Positions 48,201 through 57,692 of a stretch of DNA of 64,000 bases are shown one piece after another (position 1 is the stretch's first letter; every line of letters starts with the position of its first letter). Position numbers and translations under genes: made by a program. This DNA comes from Pilaira anomala (Eukaryota; Mucoromycota; Mucoromycetes; Mucorales; Mucoraceae): positions 122,399 to 186,398 of the forward strand of contig JAIXMQ010000056.1 in the NCBI GenBank assembly GCA_025716855.1. Direction: 5' to 3'. The notes beneath the pieces were generated by a model, which saw only the letters and a program-made list of their open reading frames with translations, did not search any database and was not told the origin of the DNA.

Positions 48201-49681
48201 CCAAGGCGGAAAGGACGATGGCGAACGGGTACAGCACCTTTAATGAGTCGAATCTTGGCGGAATAACCTTTAATACAAGTAAGGCCGGAAACTTCGGAAA
48301 AACATTTCTTGTATTTTTCAACCACGCCTTTCAGTTCATCAATAACGCCTACTGAAATATTGTCGGAATTGTATTCAATGGAAGCAGCCTTATCGAAACC
48401 AAGATCACCTTCTTGACTATCAGGTATTAAATCATCTTCCAAAGTATTACAGTATTTTTGACTAATAGCAACAGTATAAACTTCTTGTTCACGTTTAGTT
48501 TTAGTAGGACCTCTAATAGCGCGAGACGTACGACCTTGAACCTTGATGATACCATTTGAAGTAGGGACCCTAATCTGAGAATTTTGAATATCTAAGGATA
48601 TACCATAAGCCTGGAACCACGGAATACCAAGAAGACAGATATCACTATTTTTTTCAACTTGTACCGCCATGTGCTCTGGACGAATCTTACCACCGATATT
48701 AATAGGTACATTCATCACTACATTTAAAATAGACGGAGTTGACTCACTATTAAAGCCAACCAAATGTAGATTATCACCATTTGGTACTAAACCCAGAGCA
48801 GTACAGATTTCAGAACCCAGAATAGAGACAGACGCACCAGTATCGAAGACAGCTTCCAAGTTTTTACCATTTATACTAATAATAGCACGCAGAGGAGAGC
48901 TAGACTTCATCTTCTGTAAGTCATAGGGGTAACCATATACCGATTCGAGTTCACTAAGCTCAAGATCAGATTCTTCACCAGCTATTTCACTATCAGAAAT
49001 AGAAGACCCATATTCAGATTCACCACCAGACTCCGTATCATAATCTTCGCTACCGAAATTTACTTTATGAATAAAATTACCTTCGCCGATAATTTCACCT
49101 TCACGATTAGTAGTTTCAAGGACACCAATATCCATAGCGTTCGAAGTTACACCACCGATATTATTAATGACACCACCACCGGAACCACCAGCAACACCGG
49201 CACCCATACCAGAAGTTACACCTATATTCACCCCAGAAGCACCAACACCGACACCCACGTAACACCAGTATTCACCCCAGAAGAATTTCTTTTTCTCGCG
49301 CCTTTGTTTTTACTCTCTTTCAAGAAACGAAGACCATCAACTACTTCAGAAGCCGCTTCCCTATCAAGATATAGCCATTCGGCTACCGAAATGCCAGCTT
49401 CAGTATTAAGCATTTTCGACCAAACCTTAGACCTTTTCAACTTGACGGGAAAACGTCTAGCCTTAGGACGGACTCTTTGAACCTTCTTCCTTTCTTGCGT
49501 TACCACAACCGGAATAGCCCCAACCGTTACAGCTTCACTCGAAGGACCAGCTACCGCTCTTCTCTTAACACCGTTGACCAAAATCTCGTTCGTCACCACT
49601 TCATCGCTAACAACCATAGTATCGACCAAACTTATTTCTTGACCTTCCACCTTTACACCACTAGAATTTTGAGGATTTAAT
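45265..49681 (-). pseudogene. Element 1 pol: protease, RT, RNase H, integrase, with frame breaks
   Basis: Read from high to low coordinates. A Gly/Val-rich segment leads to the protease (AVFDTGASVSILG, near 48820). Reverse transcriptase starts PVRHRPFRLGWSDQELV and has FLDDILVYSDN (near 47770). RNase H includes QVISCDASIKG and ITDHSSLVYVF. Integrase has the zinc-finger pairs IHNEGHQG and CDTCQ, and catalytic residues in VGIDAIGP, LSDRGANF and CNGMCERLNQ; a GPF-type tail ends near 45265. The frame shifts by one base near 49245, 48000, 47420 and 45550, each time between segments that are continuous in protein terms. So every domain is present but no single frame spans them. Either these are mutations of a dead copy or homopolymer errors in the assembly. 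Confidence 0.88.
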
Positions 49682-49706
49682 TCATTTTGAACAACAGTTA
49701 CCTCGT

Positions 49707-50709
49707 TTACTGTTGTTCGTTGCCTTTTCCCGAGTCTTCACCATTAGTACCAATAGGAACGGTATTGCTACCAGTCGCAGGATTACCAGGAACTTGACCT
49801 TGATCGCGTAAGTACTTAGGACAGTCATATTTCTTATGACCTTCATCTCTACAATAAAAACAAGTGAAAACATTTCTATTGTTATTATTAACGTTATTAT
49901 TATTATAAGGAACGAAAGGCTTAGGACCCATGGACTTCATATTGACACCTTCATTTAATTTGACCAAGTTAATACTGAGTTGTTCTAATTTAGCAACAAG
50001 AGAAGACACTTCGGAATTACCAGTTACACTAGAGGCGGAATCGGAATAGCCATCACCTTTATAAATATGATTCTTCGAATACTCAGAACGTAAGTCAGCC
50101 ATAGTACCCGAATTAACATTTCCTACACCAGCATCGTACTTCAAAAAAACTTTTCTCAATTTGTTTAGCCTTAACCTTAGCAGCTTGGAATGAATTAGGA
50201 GTCCCATCCTTTTCAACTTCAAAGGCAATTTTGGGGCGGATCGCAGACAGAAAGGTACGGACTTGAAAAACTTGACCCTTGGTATCTAGCAACTCAAAGA
50301 GCTCCTCCATTTTCAAAGCGATATCATCAATACTATCGTCTTCACCCTGCTTCATTGTTTGTAAATGAAACCACCATTTGTCTTCTTGGTCGACTAAATA
50401 TTGTTTTTTGAACAAAACGACAAATTGCTCCCAAGTAGTAGCCTTAATTCCAATTACATTGAACCAAGTTTCGGCCTTCTTGACCAAATGATTACCAGTT
50501 ACAAAAAGGATTTCTTCATCAGATAATTTCGCGGAATTCTTGAATCTTTCCATTTTCTTCAACCAAACGAACGCTTCATTACCAATGTCTTCACCAGACA
50601 CAGAGACACCCGAGAAATCCTTAGGTTCAATGATACGCCACTTAAGAGACTTCTTAGACACGTTACTGTCATCTTGACTAACAGTACTAGTATTAATAGG
50701 AGCCACCAT
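49707..50709 (-). pseudogene. Element 1 gag with one frameshift
   Basis: Starts at the ATG at 50709 (MVAPINTSTVSQ). The capsid-like part (WLKKMERFKNSAKLSDEEIL, TWEQFVVLFKKQYL) runs to about 50140, where a run of seven T in the sense strand puts the frame out by one. The following frame restores the protein and ends with a zinc knuckle CFYCRDEGHKKYDC before a TAA at 49709-49707. Removing one T would rejoin the two parts. Pol follows in the -1 frame. Confidence 0.87.
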
Positions 50710-50771
50710 GATAAATACGCAGAAAAAAATATAAAATAACTAAAGAACTTGTATAGACGTCAATAACTTAT

Positions 50772-50787
50772 CTGGTTGATCGGACCA
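50772..50787 (-). promoter_or_regulatory. Primer-binding site of element 1
   Basis: In element sense TGGTCCGATCAACCAG lies 5 nt after the 5' LTR. It begins TGG, complementary to the CCA end of a tRNA. The tRNA species was not identified. Confidence 0.6.
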
Positions 50788-50792
50788 CTTGA

Positions 50793-51639
50793 TGTGAGAC
50801 TGCTTGTTTTTATGTTTACCTTGTATAGAGAATACGAGAGAATAAACAAGAGTATACTTGATTACGAAAGGAGACTGTAAGACTTAAGTTCAGAATATAC
50901 CAACAAGAGTTAAGAGTGCACTAGTTAGCCGAGGAAATCTGCCAAGGAGTTATGTGTATCAAAAAAATAGAGTATATAAATATAAACTAAAAGAAAGATG
51001 ATTTTTATTATATTCAGAAAAATATATGCTTTTATAGCTTTCAAAAATAAATTATTCAAATAAAAATTAAAGTGACAGTTATAAAGATCGATGACAATAA
51101 TTTAAATCGGGAAAGGAATACTCGGTATAAAGTATTTACGAAAAACGAAGGGAAACATATATATATAAATTATATATATATATAATTTAAACGTTACACT
51201 AAGATATATACAAGAATAATTTGACAGCAACCAAAATTCAGTGAGACGTTTAAACGTAACTTGTCTACGTAATACCATGAGACGTTTAACCAAAATTTGT
51301 CTACATAATACAGTGAGACGTTTAACCGTAACTAGTCTACGTAATACCATGCGACGTTTATCTGAAGTGTCCGGCACATAAAAATATACAAAAGAGAATA
51401 ATTTCACCAGACGCGTCACAACTGACCTTAAATAATAAAATAAAATATGCTTCCAGAAATAAAAGGTACAAGAAACAATTTCACCAAAACACCTTCCAAC
51501 ATTCACCATTAGACACTTACACATTAAGTTAAAGACGACTACCTTTACCAACAAGACTATTATCATAAGCTTCTCCACGTGAATATCATGTGATCGTAGA
51601 AGGTTAAGCGACACACAAAAATAAAATACGCACGTAACA
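50793..51639 (-). repeat. 5' LTR of element 1
   Basis: Plus-strand ends TGTGAGAC and GTAACA; pairs with 44387-45232. It ends 4 bp from the start of the left LTR of element 2. Confidence 0.92.
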
Positions 51640-51643
51640 TTCA
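51640..51643. repeat. Target-site duplication of element 2 (left copy)
   Basis: TTCA between the two elements, repeated at 57610-57613 right of element 2. Four bases is short for Ty3/gypsy (often five). Confidence 0.6.
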
Positions 51644-52116
51644 TGTAAGTTTCTTTTTGATCTAAATCAACTCTCAGTGGTTATTTAGATACTCGAGGTT
51701 ATAAGTGAAATCAAAGATAATGTTTATTAATAATATGAGCAGAGTATTTATACTTGAATGAGATAATAATATTGGTAATAATAAATATATAATTAACAGG
51801 CGATCGTGATGAGTAATATAATTGGAAGTAGATTAACACCTGTAAAATATTCGGAAAGGAGGAATTAGGAATCAAAGTTACGATCATAAACTGGTGATAT
51901 AAATTATACGAAAAGTGGTGTTATTGTTTTGGCTTTTTCCTTTTTGCATGATTCTTGATAAGTGGTACAAACTTCCTTTTTTGAGCTTTAGTCTTCTTCA
52001 GCCTAATTTCTAGATCCACCGGAATATCCATGTCAATGTCGGGGAATGCCGGACTAGTTCGGTCCGGAACAGCCTTGTCCGGGGCATCCAAGTCATCAGC
52101 GTTTTTTAGGTTGACA
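51644..52116 (-). repeat. 3' LTR of element 2
   Basis: Plus-strand ends TGTAAG and TTGACA. Its right 196 bp encode the last 65 codons of Pol, with the stop at 51923-51921. Confidence 0.93.
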
Positions 52117-55100
52117 TTACCCCCCTCCAAGACTTGTGTTCGTCTCTGAACACTCTTGACAGAATTAGGCACAGCAGCTGAAACAGAAACAGAAAATTTA
52201 GCATTGTCGGTAATGGATGGATGAAAAAAATTATCTTGATCGTCTTTGATCGGAGACAATAGCGGTTTCGAATCTTGAAAACGATTTGCAGTATCAGCCA
52301 AGGAAACACTATTTTCAACATAAATATCTTCATCAACATCGTCCATGGGAACGGGATCAGGCAATTCGGGTATAGGGGCATCAGTAACAGGCATAGAGGG
52401 CATAGATTGAGCGGACAGTACAGGTGGCATAGAGATATTACTAGGATCAACAAGCGATTCGGTTAGATTATTGTCGTTTACTTCGATTTCCTGAATAGGG
52501 TCAATATGGTCAGTAGCATCTTTTAATGTTGTAATTGAAGAATTTTTATCTAAAGTCTTATCCTTCATAAAAGAATTGAATTCACGTCTTGTAACAGTTG
52601 GGTCATACCAAGGTTCAGTTGGTTTGTCACCACGAGCAGGTCTTAACCGATCGACATGAACAAGAGAGCGTAAAGGTTCACCAGAAAGTGTTTGTAACTT
52701 ATAAGTTCCATAATCAGGAAAAACTTCTACTACCACAAATGGTCCTTTAAATCTTGGTTCTAATCCGTAACGTCCTTCATGAGTAAGTAATACTAGGTCA
52801 CCAGGTTCGAAACTTATTTTTTTAATTGCAGCATCCCAACGTAACTTGTCCTTTTCACCCATAGCTTTCAACCTAAACTCGGCAGCAGCTCGATGCTGTC
52901 CTAAATTTGCAAGTTCACGAGAAGTTATATCAGCAATAGTACGCGGGTCTTTAAACGTGGCATCATCGATATAAGGTTGGAGAATATCACCTGGTAAACG
53001 AGGTTCACGGCCATATGTAAGATAGAACGGACTGAATCCAGTAGTAGAATGCACCCGAATTCGGCAAGCCCATAGAGCAGCTTGAACAAAATCATCCCAA
53101 CGATGAAGAGCACCATTGGTATATTTTCTTAACATTTGCTTGATGACACCATTGAATCGTTCAGCCTTAGAATTTGTACGAGGATGATAAGCCGAGGTTA
53201 GTTTCAAATGAGTTCCAATACGTTTTAAATAAGCTCTAACTAATTCACTAGTGAAGTTAGCACCGCGATCAGTAACTATTTCCGACATGACACCAAAATT
53301 CATTACAATCTCTGTATAAATAAAATCAGCAACTGCTTCTTTGGAAGCGATAGGAACAGCACGGGCAACACACCAATTAGTAGCATAATCAACACCTACA
53401 ATAAGCCAACGGTTTCCCTTAGTAGTCAGAGGAAGATCTAAAAAATCAAGATGCCATCTATCAAATGCAGTCGGTATTTTTAATGGGTGCATCTCATCTT
53501 GATGAGCTCGGGGTTTTCGGCTATTGACTTGACAAGAAGGACATATACTTAACCAATGCTGTAAATCATTTTTAAGCGACGGCCACCAGAAACGAGAAGT
53601 TAAAAACTTGATCATAGATTTGTAACCAGCATGTCCAAACGAATTATGGTAATTTGCAACAGTATCAGCTCGTTCAGAAAAAGGTAGAAAAGGTACAAGT
53701 TTGGTTTCTTTAGTCGTAGTGTCAACTATCACACGTCTAAAAACTCTATTAGTGGTAATATAAAAATGTACAGCTTCTTTATCAAGTAGTGATTTCAACT
53801 CATCTGATTGTACTCTAGCACGACTATCAGGTATTAGTAAAAGCGGCCAGTCATAACGGATGCTTGTAGGAAACTTGTCCCAAACGGCATATAGGAAATC
53901 AGGTTCCATTGGTTCAGGATCGGGTATATCAGTAAAAGATAGTCTTGATAACGCGTCAGGTATTTGGTTTTCTTTACCAGGTTTATATACTATTTTGGGT
54001 GAGTATAATTCAAGTTCATTTATCCATCTTACCAATCTGCTAGGGGGATTTTCTTTTGATTGAAAATATTCTAATGGTAAATGATCAGAAAAAATAGTAT
54101 ATCCAGCTAGACATCCTTCAACATAACAACGCCACACACGTAAGGCATGTAAGATTCCTAAGAGTTCTTTTTCTTGTGCCGGTAATTTAGATTCTGAAGG
54201 GGCATATTTTTTTGATTCAAAACATATAGGATGCCAAGGTAATAGAGGATCTTCACCGGGTTGAAGTAGTACAGCACCACAACCTCTGTCAGAGGCATCA
54301 ACTTCAATACGGAATGGTTTGTCCATATCAACTACTTGTAAAACAGGGCTTGAAGACAGTAATTTCTTTAAATGGTCAAAGCTATTTTGACACTCGTTAG
54401 TCCAAATGATAGGTCTAGTTTTAATACCTGTTCCTCTCGTTAAATCAGTTAAAGGAGCAGCAATGGATGCAAAGTTCTTGATAAATCTTTTATAAAATTG
54501 TGCGAATCCAATAAACTGTCTTACTTCTTGAACATTAGTCATTTTTGGCCAATTTTGTACAGCTTTCACTTTATCTGGACTGGGGGATATTCCTTCACGA
54601 GATATTCTAAAACCAACAAAAGTTAATTCTGATTTTCCAAATTCACATTTTCGTAGATTTGCGATGAGGTTTTCTTTTTTAAGGATATCGAGGACTTGGC
54701 GTACATGAATCTTGTGTTCTTCATACGTTTTACTATAGATTAAAATATCATCTAAATAAACTAATACAGTTTTATCTACATATTTAGCGAGCAAGGAATT
54801 CATGAGAGCTTGAAATACTGGAGGTGCGTTACATAATCCAAATGGTAAAACGAGCCAAGAGAATTGACCATATCTAGTATTGAATGCTGTTTTTGGTACA
54901 TCTTCAGGGGAGATTCTGATTTGATGATATCCAGACTTTAAATCTAAAGAGGTAAAGTATCTTGCGCCACCTAATCTTTCCAAACATTCATCAATTCTAG
55001 GTAAACTTGAACTATTTCGAATAGTGTATTTATTTACAGCACGATAATCAATACACATACGCAAAGCTCCGGGTTTATCTGATCCAGGGTCAGGCTTCTT

Positions 55101-56166
55101 ACGAACGAATAATACACCAGCTCCCCAAGGAGATGAACTTGGTCTTATTAGTCCTAACTTGAGTAATTCCTTTATCTGTTTTTGTAATTCATCTAGTTCC
55201 AACGGGCTCATTTTATACGGAGGTCTTGATATAGGTTTCGCGTCACCTGTGTCGATTAGATGATGTATACCTCTATCAGGCGGTAATCCAGGCAGTTCGT
55301 CTTTGAATACAGAGCTAAATTCCTTGACTAGACTATCCCAATACTTGTCATTTTGTAACTGTGGATTCTTGTATTGATCACCGTCGTCAATAGGCTTTAT
55401 AAAAAATAAAAAGTTATCAGATCCTTTTTTTATACATCTATCAGCTTGTTTGTGTGTAATTAAATAATTTAAATTCTTGTTTCTAGAGAAATGATTATGT
55501 GAATGTTTACGTGGATAATTAGGTTGTAATTTGATACGTCCATTATTTAAATACCAACAGTCAGTGTTCCAGTCAGGTTCTGGTTTAGTTTTCTTTAACC
55601 AAGCACGTCCAAGAATAAGATCAAATTTTGTTCTGAAAACATAAGCAGTGATAGTTTGTTTGTGACCAGATATTTCAATAATCATTTTAACCTTGTATTT
55701 AATTTGAGAAACATCACCACCAGCGGTTTCTACTTGACGGTCTTGAACCATTGTGAATCGATCTTTAGGTAAAGATTTCACAATTTCAGGGGACACATAA
55801 TTTTCGCTTGCACCTGAATCAATAAGGGTATGGATAATCTTATTGTCATGCAAAATTGAGTATAGAGGTAAGGTAGTAGAGATAGCATTTAATTCACCTA
55901 AGTATTGTAATTCATTAGTTAAAGAGTTTGGATAAATAATAGGAATTGTTTCGATTGTAATATTTGAAGGTATAGTGTCAGTTGTAAGGGGATTCAAAAT
56001 TGGGTACGCTTTATCTAATGTGTGTAAAGATGCAGTAGAATAAGAGTCAAAATCGATTAAATCTTTATTATCAGGAAAATTGTTGTTGTTAGTAAAAACA
56101 TCATCATCTTGTAGTTGAACTTCCTGTTCTTCAACTACGTTTACTGAAAATCCTTCTTGCTATGTT
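51921..56166 (-). CDS. Element 2 Pol polyprotein (PR-RT-RH-IN)
   Basis: About 1,410 codons open without an ATG at the front, so it is probably made as a Gag-Pol fusion by -1 frameshifting at the end of gag. Domains in order from high to low coordinates: protease (THTLIDSGASENYV-type site, near 55800), reverse transcriptase (ISRPPYKMSPLELDELQKQ; YLDDILIYSK near 54740), RNase H (FRIEVDASDRGCGAVL; FSDHLPLEYF), integrase zinc finger (HNSFGHAGYKS, CPSCQ) and core (WHLDFLDLP, VTDRGANFTSE, NSKAERFNGVIKQ). A GPF/Y-type module follows (GRYGLEPRFKGPFVVVEVF). The last 65 codons, including a basic tail KRKFVPLIKNHAKRKKPKQ, lie inside the LTR. No stops or shifts occur. Confidence 0.93.
52117..52128 (-). 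promoter_or_regulatory. Polypurine tract of element 2
   Basis: In element sense GGAGGGGGGTAA directly before the 3' LTR. It lies within the open pol frame and encodes part of LEGGN. Confidence 0.8.
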
Positions 56167-57073
56167 TTTCATCCAGTCTTTTAATATCAGCAATACGGGC
56201 ACGGCAATTACGTTTAATGTGTCCTTGTTTTTGACAATAGTGACAGGTAAAAGAGCCAGGATTACTATTACGGTAGTTGGATCCGCCATTGTTGTTACCT
56301 CTATAAGTGCCATTTCCATTAGATCGAGACGAATTATAATTATTAGGTCTGGAATAATTGTTATTATATTGTCTGTTGTTGTTAAATCTACGTTGATCAT
56401 CAATAGCGTCAAGTTCCATAGGGTCATCAACTACACGTCTAGTAGTAGTAGCAATAGGTCTTGAATAAAAATCTTCTTCTTTTTGGGCACTATCAAAAGA
56501 TAAAGCAGCATGAATGGCTTCTTTTAATGTATTAGCTTCATACTGACGAATGTGAGCACGCATAGATTTTAGAGTTAATCCACGAATAAACTTGTCACAA
56601 GCTTCTTCATCTGTCATAGTAGGAATAGCAAGTTTAATATCCATAAGTTCATTAATATAAGTTACCAAGTCTCCTGTTTGTTTCAAAGCAGCAAATTTAT
56701 CACGAGCAATACGAGAAGCATTATCAGGACGGAAGAATTCCATAATTAATCGTTTCAGTTCTAACCAAGTAGTGGGTGCCTCTTCAGTTAGTTCAATAGT
56801 TCGGAACCAGGCGTCAGCACGATCACGTAGAAGTGTAGCGGCAAACAGATAGCTTTTCTCAGGAGTCCAATCATAGAAATTAATATAGCGTTCAACCGAA
56901 CGTATCCATCCATCAATTAAAAGCGCATCACGGGTACCATCATAAGTAGAAGGTTCTTTAACCTTACTTGTGTTTCTGTTTTCAGCTAAAAGAGTTGAGA
57001 AATGCTTGATCAACTCAGCGTAGTTATTAGGTGCCTGTTCACCTGTGTCAGTCTTGTTAATGGGGCTAGTCAT
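56141..57073 (-). CDS. Element 2 Gag
   Basis: 310 residues from the ATG at 57073 (MTSPINKTDTGEQ); an upstream non-ATG extension reaches the primer-binding site and is not used. The retrotransposon gag domain includes GWIRSVERYINFYDWTPE, YLFAATLLRDRADAWFR and TWLELKRLIMEFFRP. A long Asn/Arg/Tyr-rich segment precedes the zinc knuckle CHYCQKQGHIKRNC. The frame ends KKDFQ-TAA at 56143-56141, where the pol frame is open in -1 and overlaps it, with a TTTT at the likely slip point. Confidence 0.92.
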   Translation of the reverse strand: MTSPINKTDTGEQAPNNYAELIKHFSTLLAENRNTSKVKEPSTYDGTRDALLIDGWIRSVERYINFYDWTPEKSYLFAATLLRDRADAWFRTIELTEEAPTTWLELKRLIMEFFRPDNASRIARDKFAALKQTGDLVTYINELMDIKLAIPTMTDEEACDKFIRGLTLKSMRAHIRQYEANTLKEAIHAALSFDSAQKEEDFYSRPIATTTRRVVDDPMELDAIDDQRRFNNNRQYNNNYSRPNNYNSSRSNGNGTYRGNNNGGSNYRNSNPGSFTCHYCQKQGHIKRNCRARIADIKRLDEKHSKKDFQ

Positions 57074-57118
57074 TTCAGTAATAAAAGTAAAAATATAAAG
57101 TAGTACTGTTGTTCTTGA

Positions 57119-57135
57119 TTGTACTGGTGCTACCA
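57119..57135 (-). promoter_or_regulatory. Primer-binding site of element 2
   Basis: In element sense TGGTAGCACCAGTACAATC begins 2 nt after the 5' LTR. TGG matches a tRNA CCA end; the priming tRNA was not identified. Confidence 0.6.
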
Positions 57136-57137
57136 AA

Positions 57138-57609
57138 TGTAAGTTTCTTTTTGATCTAAATCAACTCTCAGTGGTTATTTAGATACTCGAGGTTATAAGT
57201 GAAATCAAGATAATGTTTATTAATAATATGAGCAGAGTATTTATACTTGAATGAGATAATAATATTGGTAATAATAAATATATAATTAACAGGCGATCGT
57301 GATGAGTAATATAATTGGAAGTAGATTAACACCTGTAAAATATTCGGAAAGGAGGAATTAGGAATCAAAGTTACGATCATAAACTGGTGATATAAATTAT
57401 ACGAAAAGTGGTGTTATTGTTTTGGCTTTTTCCTTTTTGCATGATTCTTGATAAGTGGTACAAACTTCCTTTTTTGAGCTTTAGTCTTCTTCAGCCTAAT
57501 TTCTAGATCCACCGGAATATCCATGTCAATGTCGGGGAATGCCGGACTAGTTCGGTCCGGAACAGCCTTGTCCGGGGCATCCAAGTCATCAGCGTTTTTT
57601 AGGTTGACA
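57138..57609 (-). repeat. 5' LTR of element 2
   Basis: Same as 51644-52116 except for one A less near the start of the plus-strand copy. It therefore also carries the 65-codon Pol tail sequence. Confidence 0.93.
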
Positions 57610-57613
57610 TTCA
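57610..57613. repeat. Target-site duplication of element 2 (right copy)
   Basis: TTCA, matching 51640-51643. Confidence 0.6.
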
Positions 57614-57619
57614 GAATTT

Positions 57620-57692
57620 TGTATTTGGCTTAGTGGTTATCTTCTGAAACTGGCGCTATGCTGGTCCTGGTTCGATTCCTAGTAAAGTTTTT
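57620..57692 (+). ncRNA. tRNA-like Pol III unit (A box, B box, T terminator)
   Basis: A box TGGCTTAGTGG at 57626-57636, B box GGTTCGATTCC at 57669-57679, then TTTTT at 57688-57692. Box sequences, their 32-bp spacing and the T run fit Pol III transcription. A canonical cloverleaf is not formed: acceptor pairing fails and the T stem has two mismatches, so this is a tRNA relic or the head of a SINE rather than a working tRNA gene. The retroelement LTR ends about 17 bp before the A box. Confidence 0.55.

Larger units (their letters stand above)
44387..51639 (-). mobile_element. Ty3/gypsy-like LTR retrotransposon, element 1 (frame-damaged)
   Basis: A complete 7.25-kb element on the minus strand: 5' LTR 50793-51639, primer-binding site, gag, pol (protease, reverse transcriptase, RNase H, integrase), polypurine tract, 3' LTR 44387-45232. 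Protease-RT-RH-IN order defines Ty3/gypsy. The LTRs differ at roughly ten positions in about 846, implying a fairly recent insertion. Gag and pol nevertheless carry about five one-base frame breaks, most in homopolymers. No matching target-site duplication is seen: left flank ATTGA, right flank TTCA(G). It directly adjoins element 2. Confidence 0.92.
51644..57609 (-). mobile_element. Ty3/gypsy-like LTR retrotransposon, element 2 (intact)
   Basis: A 5.97-kb element on the minus strand with 473-bp LTRs (57138-57609 and 51644-52116) that differ by about one base. Gag and pol are open over their whole length, and PBS and polypurine tract are present, so it looks very young and possibly active. 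TTCA flanks both sides. It is not closely similar to element 1 in sequence. Pol runs through the polypurine tract into the 3' LTR. The right end lies about 17 bp before an A box of a tRNA-like sequence. Confidence 0.94.

Noticed and set aside
57620..57692. A functional canonical tRNA gene
   Set aside because: A and B boxes are good, but acceptor, D and T stems do not pair adequately.
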